A stretch of DNA of 64,000 bases from Rhizomicrobium sp. (GTDB lineage Bacteria > Pseudomonadota > Alphaproteobacteria > Micropepsales > Micropepsaceae), in NCBI GenBank assembly GCA_037200985.1, contig JBBCGJ010000001.1:2270756-2334755 (forward strand), written 5' to 3'. The notes below the pieces were generated by a model. That model saw only the letters and a list, made by a program, of their open reading frames with translations, was not told where the DNA came from and searched no databases. The position numbers were made by a program, and so were the translations under genes. Position 1 is the stretch's first letter. The number at the start of each line of letters is the position of its first letter. Of the stretch, positions 7,775-16,342 are shown piece by piece.

Positions 7775-9691
7775 ATGGCCGCCGCCCTGCATGGCCCGCC
7801 CGACGCGCCGAAAGTCGCGTCCGGCGAGACGGGTTTGCGCGAGACCGCCTATGCCTCGGTCGTCGCCGCCGTCGTGGTCTGCCTGATCTATTTCGGCCGG
7901 CCGCTGCTCGTGCCGCTGGCCCTGTCGATCCTGATGGCCTTCGCGCTGGCGCCGGTGGTCGAATTCCTGCGGCGGCTGCGGGTCGGCCGCATCGCCGGCG
8001 TGATCCTGACCGTGACGGCCGCGGTCCTGCTGATCAGCGGCATCGCCGCCTTCATCGGCACCCAGCTTGCCTGGCTCGCCGTCGGCATGCCGCAGTACCA
8101 GCAAAACATCGTCCACAAGATACAGTCGGTGGAGGGCTCGGCCGCAAACAACGGCATGGTGAAGAGCGCCGTTGCCTTCTTCGACAATCTGAACGAGCAG
8201 ATCGCGAATGTGCCGCTCGCGCCGACAAACAACGAGCAGCTCCAGTCCAAGACCACGGCCCAGGTCAACACCGCCGCCGTGCCGGTCGTCATCCAGGAGC
8301 CGCCGGCCGATCCACTGACGCTGATGAAGAACGTCGCCGGACCGCTGCTGGAGCCACTCGCCAATCTGACGATCGTGATCATCTTCGTGATTTTCATCCT
8401 GCTGCAAAAGGAGGATCTTCGGGACCGCTTCATCATGCTGGCGGGGCCGCGCGACCTGCAGCGCACCACGCTGGCCATCGACGACGGCGCCGAGCGGCTG
8501 AGCCGCTACCTGCTGCTCCAGACCGCGGTCAACACGGCCTTCGGCCTCCTGGTCGGAGTCGGGCTATGGGCGGCGGGCGTGCCCAATCCGGCGTTGTGGG
8601 GATTGATCGCGGCGATGTTCCGCTTCGTCCCCTATATCGGCGTTCCGATCGCGGCGCTCTTTCCGCTGGCGCTTTCGATCGCCATCGATCCCGGCTGGAC
8701 GGTGACGTTCTGGACGCTCGGCGTCTTCATCGTGCTGGAATCGATCACCGGGCAGGCAGTCGAGCCCTGGCTCTACGGCCGCAATATGGGACTGTCGGCG
8801 CTGGCCGTCGTCGTCGCGGCGGGCTTTTGGACTTTCGTGTGGGGTCCCGTCGGGCTCTTGCTGTCGACGCCGCTGACCATGATCCTGGTGGTGATCGGCC
8901 GCCACGTCGACCAGCTTCGCTTTCTCGACGTGATGCTAGGCGACGCGCCGCCCATGGCGCCGGAGGAAAGCTTCTACCTGCGCATGCTGGCTGGCAATTC
9001 CGATGAAGCGGCCGAGCAGGCCGAGTTGTTCCTCTCCGACCATTCGCTGCCGGCCTATTTCGACGAAGTCGCGGTGCGCGGCCTCGCCCTGGCGCAGCTC
9101 GACGTCAACCGCGGGGCGCTGACCGAGGAGGGACGCAAGCGCGTCGCCAGGACGGTCGAGGTCTTCGTCGACAATCTGGCGATGCATGAGGACCCGGAAG
9201 CCAGGGCGGCCGGCAACGTCTCCGCCGAGGTGCCGTCCGACTGGCATCGAAAGCCGGTCTTGTGCGTCGCCGGGCGCAGCGTGCTCGACCACGCCGCGGC
9301 GAACCTGCTCGCCCATCTGCTGGAGCGCCAGGGCATCGGCGCGCGGATCGCCTCCTTCGAAGAGGTTTCGCCGTCGAGCATCCACGACCTCACCGTCGAT
9401 GGCGTTCGCGCGATCTGCGTGTCGTATCTGGAGCCGGGCAATCCGAAGAACGCCCGCTATCTCGCGCGCCGCTTACGCAAACGGATGCCCGGCCTGCCGC
9501 TCATCGCCGGCTTCTGGAGCGTCATCGAGGACGACACCCATTACCTCGACAGCTTCGAGGCGACGGAGTGCGACTTCCTCGCCAACAATCTGCGCCAGGC
9601 AGTCGAACAGATCATCACGCTGATGCGCCGGACCGACGGCCATTTCGTCAGCACGGTGGAACAGATCGAGGAAGAGGCAGTGACGGACTGA
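7775..9691 (+). CDS. AI-2E family (PerM-like) permease with C-terminal extra domain
   Basis: The gene encodes 638 residues from the ATG at 7775, which has the strong RBS AGGAGG 8 bases upstream; an in-frame start at 7721 is less likely. About residues 20-370 form the AI-2E exporter fold. There are N-terminal helices, a soluble insert (about 95-185), then the helical block with LRDRFIMLAGPRDLQRTT, PNPALWGLIAAMFRFVPYIG and the PLTMILVVIGRHV ending. The last 250 residues are soluble. A helical linker is followed by an alpha/beta unit (from KPVLCVAGRSVLDHAAANLL to about the GFWSV segment) that looks Rossmann- or B12-binding-like. The transported substrate is unknown. A family link to autoinducer-2 does not prove that role. 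Confidence 0.85.
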   Translation: MAAALHGPPDAPKVASGETGLRETAYASVVAAVVVCLIYFGRPLLVPLALSILMAFALAPVVEFLRRLRVGRIAGVILTVTAAVLLISGIAAFIGTQLAWLAVGMPQYQQNIVHKIQSVEGSAANNGMVKSAVAFFDNLNEQIANVPLAPTNNEQLQSKTTAQVNTAAVPVVIQEPPADPLTLMKNVAGPLLEPLANLTIVIIFVIFILLQKEDLRDRFIMLAGPRDLQRTTLAIDDGAERLSRYLLLQTAVNTAFGLLVGVGLWAAGVPNPALWGLIAAMFRFVPYIGVPIAALFPLALSIAIDPGWTVTFWTLGVFIVLESITGQAVEPWLYGRNMGLSALAVVVAAGFWTFVWGPVGLLLSTPLTMILVVIGRHVDQLRFLDVMLGDAPPMAPEESFYLRMLAGNSDEAAEQAELFLSDHSLPAYFDEVAVRGLALAQLDVNRGALTEEGRKRVARTVEVFVDNLAMHEDPEARAAGNVSAEVPSDWHRKPVLCVAGRSVLDHAAANLLAHLLERQGIGARIASFEEVSPSSIHDLTVDGVRAICVSYLEPGNPKNARYLARRLRKRMPGLPLIAGFWSVIEDDTHYLDSFEATECDFLANNLRQAVEQIITLMRRTDGHFVSTVEQIEEEAVTD

Positions 9692-9697
9692 CGGCGG

Positions 9698-10411
9698 TTA
9701 GCCGAAACCGCGCTGCGTAATCGTCACGCTATAGCCTTGCGCGCCGGTTTTGACCTGTACCGTCGCGTCCATCTGGCGGGCCAGCGACTCGACGATGCTC
9801 GTTCCCAGACCGGTGATTTGCTTTTGGCCGCCGGCCGAGGACGCGCCGCCGCCATTGTCCCGCACAGAGAGGCGCCAGCCCGCGGCGCCGGCCTCGTAGA
9901 GGACCTCGATTCGGCAATCCTCGTCGTCCGTCGCAAAGGCATGTTTGAGGGCGTTGATGACCAGTTCCGTCACGATCAGGCCTATGCTGGCCGCATGTTC
10001 CGCGCAAATCGCGCCGCGCTCGGCGCTGGCGCGCAGGGAAATGGGCCGCATGCCATCGATCAGCGTCGCATCGAGACTTTCGCAGAGGTCGGCGAGGTAA
10101 GGCCCGACGTCGACCTGCTCCCCGCTCTCCGAGACCTGAAGCCGTTTCTGGATCGCGGCGATCGACAACACCCGGCCATGCGCATCGCGCAGGTGACGGC
10201 GCGCCTCCTCCGACTGCACCATGCGCGCCTTCATAAGAAGGATGCTGGCCACGATCTGCAGGCTGTTTGCCACACGGTGCTGCATTTCCCGCAGCAAGAT
10301 GTCTTTCTGGCGCAGCTGCTGAACCATGTCGCGTTCCGGAGGTGAAAGCGGGTCCATGGCCGCATGGGCGAGCCTTGCGCAATGACTGGCGCGGGCGAGA
10401 CTGCTGTCCAT
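9698..10411 (-). CDS. Soluble HWE/HisKA_2-type sensor histidine kinase
   Basis: This 237-residue protein has no membrane helix and no sensor domain. The dimerisation/phospho-acceptor box reads LLREMQHRVANSLQIVASIL (about residues 42-61), which is the HisKA_2 type. A catalytic HATPase domain follows with an N-box (LIVTELVINALKHAFA) and a G1 box (SVRDNGGG), and GLGTSIVESLARQM stands near the G2 position. Such kinases are common in alphaproteobacterial blue-light and general-stress pathways. The ATG at 10411 has the RBS GGAGGGG 6 bases away. It starts 36 bases after the stop of a small membrane protein on the same strand. No response regulator is adjacent, so the partner is unknown. Confidence 0.88.
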   Translation of the reverse strand: MDSSLARASHCARLAHAAMDPLSPPERDMVQQLRQKDILLREMQHRVANSLQIVASILLMKARMVQSEEARRHLRDAHGRVLSIAAIQKRLQVSESGEQVDVGPYLADLCESLDATLIDGMRPISLRASAERGAICAEHAASIGLIVTELVINALKHAFATDDEDCRIEVLYEAGAAGWRLSVRDNGGGASSAGGQKQITGLGTSIVESLARQMDATVQVKTGAQGYSVTITQRGFG

Positions 10412-10447
10412 TGAACCCCTCCAACGGTCGAACCAGATCGTGTGCGT

Positions 10448-10657
10448 CTACCAGTATTCGGGCGGCGAATTCTTCAAGGCGTGATTTTCGACCGACAATT
10501 GGGCGAGCACGTGCCGGAGCCGGTAGTTCTCCCGCGCGAGTTCCGATGCCGACTCGGCCGCCCGCCTTCGCTTGCCGTGGCCGGCGTTGCCCTTGCTGGC
10601 ACGCCACATGAGCAGCCCGATCACAAGGAACCCGATGATCCAGAATATAGGAGCCAT
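10448..10657 (-). CDS. Small membrane-anchored coiled-coil protein, unknown
   Basis: The gene encodes 69 residues. An N-terminal membrane helix (IFWIIGFLVIGLLMW) is followed by a basic patch (GKRRRAAES) and a short amphipathic helix that could form a coiled coil (SELARENYRLRHVLAQLSVE). The shape recalls PspB-like small proteins, but sequence likeness is not enough to claim it. It sits directly before the HWE kinase on the same strand and is probably co-transcribed with it, so it may tether or tune the kinase. That is inference. Confidence 0.6.
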   Translation of the reverse strand: MAPIFWIIGFLVIGLLMWRASKGNAGHGKRRRAAESASELARENYRLRHVLAQLSVENHALKNSPPEYW

Positions 10658-10693
10658 TTATTCACCCCGCACGCGTGTCGGATTGGGACACTT

Positions 10694-10729
10694 TGTCGGC
10701 TAACTGCGTTGTCTGTCCGCTAGCCGACA
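10694..10729. promoter_or_regulatory. Inverted repeat in a divergent promoter region
   Basis: TGTCGGCTA at 10694-10702 and its exact complement TAGCCGACA at 10721-10729 are separated by 18 bases. They lie in the 197-base gap between the divergent small membrane gene and the Crp/Fnr gene. It could be an operator, perhaps for the Crp/Fnr protein itself, or a hairpin. The arms are perfect; function is unknown. Confidence 0.35.
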
Positions 10730-10854
10730 TAGAACGCTACGCAGTATTCGGTCGAACGTCTGTTCAATATTGCTCATTACATGGGTTTTTTGGACTGTTC
10801 CGTCGAATGACCAATTTTCGTTTCTGGACGGTTGTTTGAAAGTCGAAGGGATCT

Positions 10855-11550
10855 GTGAAGAGAAAGAAAGCCGCCGCGAAAGCCGGCGGCAAGCAAGCGT
10901 TCGACCCCCGTGCCTTTCTCGCCGAGGCCGGCATCGGCCGCATGGTGTCGAAATATCGCAAGAACGAGATCCTGTTCTCGCAAGGCGATCCGGCGGACTC
11001 CGTCTTCTACATCCAAAAGGGCAAGGTGAAGCTTGCCGTCGTGTCCGCACAGGGCAAGGAGGCGGTCGTCTCGATCCTGGGTTCGGACGAGTTCTGCGGC
11101 GAAGCCTGCCTGACCGGACAGACGCGGCGCATGGCGACCGCTTCGGCCCTCACCGAGTGCGAGATCATGCGGCTGGAAAAAGCGGCCATCGTCCGCGTGA
11201 TCCATCAAGAGCTGGCATTTTCGGAGATGTTCGTTTCGCACATCTTGATTCACTCGCTGCGCGTCGAGGAAGATCTGATCGACCAGCTTTTCAATTCGAG
11301 CGAGAAGCGTCTGGCGCGCGCGTTGCTGCTGCTCGCGAATTTCGGCAAGGAAGGAAAACCCGAGCCCATCATCGCCAAGGTCAGCCAGGCGACGCTGGCG
11401 GAAATGATCGGAACGACGCGCTCCCGCGTGAGCTTTTTCATGAACAAGTTCAGGAAGCTCGGATTCATCAAGTATAACGGCCATCTGGAGGTTCACAGTT
11501 CGCTGCTGAGCGTCGTGCTGAACGAGCACGCGCCGCGCGATCCCGGATAA
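10855..11550 (+). CDS. Crp/Fnr family transcriptional regulator
   Basis: This 231-residue protein has a GTG start at 10855 with AAGGG just upstream. The N-terminal cyclic-nucleotide-binding-like beta barrel spans about residues 25-145 (KNEILFSQGDPADSVFYIQKG, then GSDEFCGEACL), then comes the long dimer helix. The C-terminal winged HTH has TLAEMIGTTRSRVSFFMNKFRK as its recognition region. There is no N-terminal cysteine cluster like that of FNR, so an iron-sulfur oxygen sensor is unlikely. The SRVSFFM helix differs from the ExxSR helix of FNR/FixK. The ligand and targets are unknown. It is transcribed away from the kinase pair. Confidence 0.9.
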   Translation: MKRKKAAAKAGGKQAFDPRAFLAEAGIGRMVSKYRKNEILFSQGDPADSVFYIQKGKVKLAVVSAQGKEAVVSILGSDEFCGEACLTGQTRRMATASALTECEIMRLEKAAIVRVIHQELAFSEMFVSHILIHSLRVEEDLIDQLFNSSEKRLARALLLLANFGKEGKPEPIIAKVSQATLAEMIGTTRSRVSFFMNKFRKLGFIKYNGHLEVHSSLLSVVLNEHAPRDPG

Positions 11551-11563
11551 GACCGGCCGGGTT

Positions 11564-12448
11564 CTACGGCGCGGTGCGCTTCAGCGGGACGGGCACGCCG
11601 CAGATGTCGAGCACCGGCGGCGGCTTGTGGAGATAGAACGGCGAGGTCGGATGTCGCCGCGCCTCAACCGCGTCCGCGAAGGATTGGGACTCGGTGCGCA
11701 TGACCTGGAACGCCGGGCGCTCCGCCGCCGGCACGTCCACGGCCAGCCGGACACGGACGATCGGATCGCGCTTCGATGCATCGCCGATCACGCCGCTGTC
11801 GACATCGGGATCGCCGCGCTCCAGCTTCTGGATATATTGCAGACCGCTCAGCACCCGGCCGAAGGCGGTGAGATTGCGGTCGAGACGTCGCGGCGCCTGC
11901 CCGATCACGATGTAAAACTCCGTCGTCGCGGTGTCGGGATCGTTGGCGCGCGCGAAGGCAAAGGTTCCTGGACAATGGATCAGCCATTCGCGTCCGTCCT
12001 TGGGGTCGCGCGCGACCGGAAAGCCGTCCTCGAACCCGACCTCCGGTGCCACCGGATCGGCATTGCCGAGCGGGGTGAACGCCGGCGTCGCCGCCGAGAC
12101 CCGGTCGAACTCCGCCTTGAGCGGCGGCCACTGTTTCTGATCTTTCGCACCCACGGCTTGGTCCTTTGTCGGACCCGTCTCCTCGCCGATGCCGCCCTGC
12201 GCCACGAAGCCGTCGATGACGCGATAGAAGGAAAGCCCGTCATAGAAATGGGCGCGGATCAGGGCGCGGACCCGTTCGGCGTGGTTCGGCGCGAATTCCG
12301 GCGCCAGTTCGACCGCCACCTGGCCGTAGCGGGTGTCGATCAGGACAAGGTTCTGCGGATCGACGTCGCGCCAGGCTTCGGGCGGCGGATCCGCCGCGGA
12401 AGCCGCCGTGACGGAAAGCAATGCAACCAGTGCCAGACGGGTTTTCAT
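11564..12448 (-). CDS. Exported cyclophilin-type peptidyl-prolyl cis-trans isomerase
   Basis: The 294-residue precursor has a signal peptide (MKTRLALVALLSVTAASAA). The cyclophilin domain follows (about residues 35-230) with NHAERVRALIRAHFYDGLSF and FYRVIDGFVAQGG; Arg and Phe of the active site are in this stretch. Late in the domain is FYIVIGQAPRRLDRNLTAFG. The roughly 60-residue C-terminal tail is longer than usual and family-specific. It should speed prolyl isomerisation of periplasmic proteins. The ATG at 12448 fits the signal peptide; an ATG at 12463 is five codons earlier. Convergent with the Crp/Fnr gene. Confidence 0.9.
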   Translation of the reverse strand: MKTRLALVALLSVTAASAADPPPEAWRDVDPQNLVLIDTRYGQVAVELAPEFAPNHAERVRALIRAHFYDGLSFYRVIDGFVAQGGIGEETGPTKDQAVGAKDQKQWPPLKAEFDRVSAATPAFTPLGNADPVAPEVGFEDGFPVARDPKDGREWLIHCPGTFAFARANDPDTATTEFYIVIGQAPRRLDRNLTAFGRVLSGLQYIQKLERGDPDVDSGVIGDASKRDPIVRVRLAVDVPAAERPAFQVMRTESQSFADAVEARRHPTSPFYLHKPPPVLDICGVPVPLKRTAP

Positions 12449-12518
12449 GAAATCTTCCCCCATGCGACCGGACGCACCTTGCCCGGCGCGGCGGTGTCAC
12501 TATTAAGAGCCTACCGCC

Positions 12519-13772
12519 ATGACCACCGACAAGCCCGACCGTTCCGCCGCGCAAGTCTCGCCGGCCGCCCTGCCGACGCTGCTTTCGGTGATGTTCATCA
12601 ACCTCTTGGGCTTCGGCATCATCGTGCCGCTGCTGCCGTTCTACGCCAAGTCGTTCCAGGCATCGACCTGGCAGGTCGCCCTGATCTTCTCGGCCTATGC
12701 CATCGGTTCCTTCTTCGGCGAGCCGTTCTGGGGCCGGCTGTCGGATACGGTCGGCCGCAAGCCGATCCTGATCAGCACGGTGACCGGCAACTGCCTGTGC
12801 TATCTCGCGCTCGCCTTCGCGCCCAATATCTATGTCGCGTTCTTCGTGCGCCTGCTCGGCGGCATGGCCAGCGGCAACGGCGCGGTGATCCAGGGCTATA
12901 TCGCCGATGTGACGCCGCCGGAGGAACGCTCCGGCAAGATGTCGTGGCTGGGCGCGGCCTACAATATCGGCTTCATCGTCGGGCCGGCGCTCGGCGGCCT
13001 GCTGGCGAACCCGGCCGCCGGCCATGCCGGCTTCCGCATTCCGCTCCTGATCGCGTCGAGCCTCTCGGCGATCTGTGTCGTCGGACTGGCGGTGTTCCTC
13101 AAGGAAAGCCGCGTGCGGCGACGCATCGGCCACAAGCCGAGTCGCTGGGTGGTCGTCGCCCATGCCGCCACCAATCCAGTGATCAGCCGTCTCATGCTGG
13201 TCACGCTGCTGGCCGGCTGCGCCTTCAACGGCATCGAATCGGTGTTCGGCCTGTGGACCCAGGCGCGCTTCGACTGGAACCCGTGGGATGTCGGCCTCGC
13301 CTTTGCCGTCACCGGCATCGTGGCCGCGTTTTGCCAGATATTCATCGCCGGCCCCGCCTCGAAGCGTTTCGGCGAAGCGCGAACGCTCGCCTTCGGCATG
13401 CTGCTCACCACGATCTGCGCCTCCCTGCAGCCATTCTCGTCGGGCGGGTTCATGATCGTGACGCTTTTGTCGATCTCCGCCTTCGGCCAGTCGGTGGCCT
13501 GGCCGAACGTCTCCGCGCTTCTGTCGCGCAGCGTCGATCTCGACCATCAGGGGCAGTATCTCGGACTGAACAATGCCGTCGCCGGCCTGGCGCGCCTGGT
13601 CGGCCCGCAAATCGCGGCCCTGACCTTCTCCAATATCGGCGTCGACGCGCCGTTCTATTCCGCGGGCCTGCTGGTCCTGCCGGCGATCTTCTTCGCCTGG
13701 TACGCCGCCACGCACAAGAGCCGCAGCACGTCGCCTCCCGAGGTCGAGGCGCCGGCCCTTCCCGAAAACTGA
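12519..13772 (+). CDS. MFS transporter, TetA/DHA1-like
   Basis: This 417-residue protein has about 12 membrane helices in two halves. The first half carries the motif FGEPFWGRLSDTVGRKPIL, which is the MFS motif A, and the GNGAVIQGYIADVTPPEERSG region resembles the DHA1/TetA drug-proton antiporter branch. The start of helix 1 reads LLSVMFINLLGFGIIVPLLP, a TetA-like opening. Efflux of drugs or metabolites is likely, but the substrate is not predictable. It is divergent from the cyclophilin gene, with a 70-base gap between starts that must hold both promoters. Confidence 0.87.
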   Translation: MTTDKPDRSAAQVSPAALPTLLSVMFINLLGFGIIVPLLPFYAKSFQASTWQVALIFSAYAIGSFFGEPFWGRLSDTVGRKPILISTVTGNCLCYLALAFAPNIYVAFFVRLLGGMASGNGAVIQGYIADVTPPEERSGKMSWLGAAYNIGFIVGPALGGLLANPAAGHAGFRIPLLIASSLSAICVVGLAVFLKESRVRRRIGHKPSRWVVVAHAATNPVISRLMLVTLLAGCAFNGIESVFGLWTQARFDWNPWDVGLAFAVTGIVAAFCQIFIAGPASKRFGEARTLAFGMLLTTICASLQPFSSGGFMIVTLLSISAFGQSVAWPNVSALLSRSVDLDHQGQYLGLNNAVAGLARLVGPQIAALTFSNIGVDAPFYSAGLLVLPAIFFAWYAATHKSRSTSPPEVEAPALPEN

Positions 13773-13784
13773 CCGGGCGCGGGC

Positions 13785-14531
13785 TTATTTATGCACGGTC
13801 GCCTTGAGGTCGGCGGCCAGCCTCGCGTCCTTCAGATAGGGCGCGATTTCCGCCGGCGACAGCGTCAGCGGCGTCGCGCACGCCGCGATGACATGCGGAA
13901 AGTCCGGCTGCAGCACGACGCCGCCTTTGGCATCGAGCCAGACGATCGGCGCGCCGGAGAACGGGTCCTGGTCGTTGATCGCCTGGCGGCAGTCGGCATC
14001 GTCCTTGGCCTTGCTGTAGCGCGCCCGATAGAGCTTGGTGAGCGCGGACGGCGGCGTATGCTCGTCCGCGGTGTCCAGCGGCAGGAAGCCAGGCTTGAAC
14101 ATCGTGCTCCAGTCGATCTGGGCGCCGGCCGTCAGGTCGAAGGTCATCGGCGTTTCGGCGCCGTTGGTCGGATAGGCACCGGCGCAATAGTAGTTGGTGA
14201 CGACTTCCACGCTGAAATAGTGCGCCGACAGATAGCGGACCGTGATGTCCTCAAAATAGCTGTCCTTGTCCGGCGTCATCTTCGCTTCTTTGAGCTGCGA
14301 AAGGCAGTCGGTATAGGACCCGCGATCCGTCTTCTCCTGCGCTGCGAGCAGGGCGTTGACGCGCGCCATCGCCCTGGCGTCGGCAAGGCCGGAAAGTCGC
14401 GGATACACCGCCTTCACGCCGGACGTGTGCAGCGGCGCGGCGGTCGGCGCGGCCGCCAGCCCCGAAATCCGCAGTCCCGCCAAAATCACGCCGAGCGCGG
14501 CGGACCCCAGGACTCTCGCGACCAGATTCAT
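13785..14531 (-). CDS. Exported DUF4163/DUF3298-like protein
   Basis: The 248-residue precursor begins with MNLVARVLGSAALGVILAG, a signal peptide. The mature part has the two-part look of RsiV/PdaC-like proteins. A DUF4163-like N-part is followed by YFSVEVVTNYYCAGAYPTNG and a TFDLTAGAQIDWSTMF segment, which resembles the DUF3298 sequence in which a beta strand precedes a statement of the protein's own dimension. Three to four Cys residues suggest disulfides outside the cytoplasm. Function is unknown; some relatives bind lysozyme or deacetylate peptidoglycan, but no catalytic motif is seen. Start 14531 has GGGAG upstream and is preferred over 14549. Confidence 0.65.
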   Translation of the reverse strand: MNLVARVLGSAALGVILAGLRISGLAAAPTAAPLHTSGVKAVYPRLSGLADARAMARVNALLAAQEKTDRGSYTDCLSQLKEAKMTPDKDSYFEDITVRYLSAHYFSVEVVTNYYCAGAYPTNGAETPMTFDLTAGAQIDWSTMFKPGFLPLDTADEHTPPSALTKLYRARYSKAKDDADCRQAINDQDPFSGAPIVWLDAKGGVVLQPDFPHVIAACATPLTLSPAEIAPYLKDARLAADLKATVHK

Positions 14532-14623
14532 TTCAACGCTCCCTGCCACGTCATGTATCGACGCCCTTGTTTCTACGGCGCCGACATGGGTTCGTCCAGG
14601 AACCGTAGCGAAGGCGACGCGCC

Positions 14624-15430
14624 CTATGCCCTCGCCGTAACAATCCAGACGGCCGCGTTCAGCGCGACTTGGCCTTCGACGATCCTTGTTGCCAAAGCGG
14701 CGCGAAGGCGGCGCTCGACCGATTCCCGAATCTCCGGGTTCTCCCGGACGATTTTCCCGACGACTCCCACCTTCAGCAGAACCGTCACCATGGCCTCCAA
14801 GCCCCCGCTCGAAACGGTCCGGTCATAGGGCTGGACGACGATCTGCCCGAAACCGGCGGCGTTCAAGACGGTGCGTATGACCTTCGGATCTTCGAAGCTG
14901 AAGGGCGCCCGGTCGGCGCGTTCTTCCAATCCCGCTGCGCGAAGGGGCATGACATCCAATTCGTTCTCTTCCAACGAGCGCCAGCAGACGAACGCCAATC
15001 TGCCGGACGGCCGCATCAGCCGGTGGAAGTTGGAGAACGCGGCAACAGGGTCCGCAAATGCCATCACACCGAACCGGGAGAAGATCGCATCAACACTTCT
15101 GTCTGGAAGACGGAGCTGCGAAGCATCGCACGCGATAAAATTCGCCTGCCGCAGGCCGACGGCCCGCAATCGGGCACGGTCCAGCAGGAGCGGCGCGATA
15201 TCGACGCCAACGACCTGCCCCTCGGGTCCAAGCCGTTCCGCGAGTTGCAGCACGGTCTGGCCGGCCCCGCAACCGACATCGACGATCACCTCCGATGGCC
15301 TGGGCGCGAGCGCATCCATGGCGCGCAGGCCAAGCGGAGAAAGCTGGAGGTCCACCAGATCGCAGACATCGAGCCAGGCCTCCGCCGCGAGCGCTCTCGC
15401 CTCCATCGAGGACCGGTCCGACACTGCCAC
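14624..15430 (-). CDS. Class I SAM-dependent methyltransferase (UbiE-like)
   Basis: This protein has about 268 residues. The SAM-binding motif I is VIVDVGCGAGQTVLQLAERL, followed by VVGVDIAPLLLDRAR and FIACDASQLRLPDRSVDAIF, the usual order for small-molecule methyltransferases. The C-terminal half is a substrate lid with no recognised specificity. The start is a GTG at 15430 with GGGAAGG 5 bases before it. A TTG at 15457 and a GTG at 15424 are alternatives, and no ATG fits before the conserved helix. It is divergent from the SDR gene at 15584, and a perfect inverted repeat lies between them. Confidence 0.8.
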   Translation of the reverse strand: MAVSDRSSMEARALAAEAWLDVCDLVDLQLSPLGLRAMDALAPRPSEVIVDVGCGAGQTVLQLAERLGPEGQVVGVDIAPLLLDRARLRAVGLRQANFIACDASQLRLPDRSVDAIFSRFGVMAFADPVAAFSNFHRLMRPSGRLAFVCWRSLEENELDVMPLRAAGLEERADRAPFSFEDPKVIRTVLNAAGFGQIVVQPYDRTVSSGGLEAMVTVLLKVGVVGKIVRENPEIRESVERRLRAALATRIVEGQVALNAAVWIVTARA

Positions 15431-15468
15431 CAAGCCCTTCCCAGACAACGCCGGCAACAGTGCATCAC

Positions 15469-15488
15469 TTTCCAGTGCAAATTGGAAA
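15469..15488. promoter_or_regulatory. Perfect inverted repeat in methyltransferase/SDR divergent region
   Basis: TTTCCA and TGGAAA arms are 8 bases apart within TTTCCAGTGCAAATTGGAAA. The site is centred about 50 bases upstream of the methyltransferase start and about 105 bases upstream of the SDR start. It has the size of a dimeric-regulator operator. No regulator gene is adjacent. Confidence 0.35.
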
Positions 15489-15583
15489 CCTTGCGGCGGT
15501 CCGGAAAGACCGGCGATCGAATCGTGACCACCAATATCGTCGTGACCCGGTCGAACGGTTCAGAGCACAGGCAGGAGACGCGG

Positions 15584-16333
15584 ATGGGAAGACTGAGCGG
15601 AAAGGTCGCCGTGATAACGGGCGGCAGCAGCGGGATCGGGCTCGCCGCCGCAAGATCCTTCGTCCGGGAAGGCGCCTTTGTTTTCATCACCGGCCGCCGC
15701 CAGAACGAGCTGGATGCGGCGGTGGCCGCCATCGGCGCCAACACAATCGGCGTCCAAGGGGATATCGCGAACCTGGCCGACCTGGACCGGCTGTTCGCGC
15801 ATGTAGAGGCCGTCAAGGGCCGCGTCGACATCCTGTTCGCGAACGCCGGACTGGGGGAATTCCTGCCTTTGGGCGCGATAACGGAGGCGCATTACGACAA
15901 GACCTTCGACGTCAATGTGAAAGGCACCCTATTCACGGTTCAGAAGGCGCTTGCACTGATGCCCAGGGGCGCGTCGATCATCCTCAACGGGTCCATCGCC
16001 TCCATCAAGGGACTTCCCGCTTTCAGCGTCTATAGCGGTACAAAGGCCGCGCTGCGATGTTTCGCCCGGGGATGGGCGGTGGACTTGAAGGATCGCGGAA
16101 TCCGCGTGAATGTGCTCTGCCCCGGCACAGTCGTCACGCCCGCCTATGACAATCTCGGCCTCACGCCCGCGCAAATGGAGCGCTTCCTCGCCGAGCAGAC
16201 CGCCGCGATACCGCTGGGCCGTTTGGGCACCACCGAAGATATCGCCCGGGCAGCCCTGTTCCTGGCATCCGACGACAGCGGCTATGTCAACGGCATCGAG
16301 CTCTTCGTCGACGGCGGACTGGCACAAATCTGA
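15584..16333 (+). CDS. SDR family oxidoreductase
   Basis: This 249-residue classical short-chain dehydrogenase has the cofactor loop TGGSSGIGLAAARSF near residue 13-27 and GRR after beta-2, which favours NADP(H). It also has the NAG motif (FANAGLG), the catalytic Ser region (ILNGSIASIKG) and YSGTK as the YxxxK pair. The usual C-terminal LFVDGG closes the protein. The ATG at 15584 has the RBS AGGAG 6-10 bases upstream. Substrate is unknown. It is divergent from a methyltransferase gene and convergent with an S9 peptidase gene. Confidence 0.9.
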   Translation: MGRLSGKVAVITGGSSGIGLAAARSFVREGAFVFITGRRQNELDAAVAAIGANTIGVQGDIANLADLDRLFAHVEAVKGRVDILFANAGLGEFLPLGAITEAHYDKTFDVNVKGTLFTVQKALALMPRGASIILNGSIASIKGLPAFSVYSGTKAALRCFARGWAVDLKDRGIRVNVLCPGTVVTPAYDNLGLTPAQMERFLAEQTAAIPLGRLGTTEDIARAALFLASDDSGYVNGIELFVDGGLAQI

Positions 16334-16342
16334 CACGCGGGC

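Noticed and set aside
10855..11550. Crp/Fnr protein as the FNR that would use the box at 53351
   Set aside because: It lacks the N-terminal Cys cluster and the ExxSR recognition helix of FNR/FixK.
11627..13807. Open frame of about 726 codons over the cyclophilin and MFS genes on the plus strand
   Set aside because: Arg/Pro-rich shadow in the wrong frame of the MFS gene; no family pattern.
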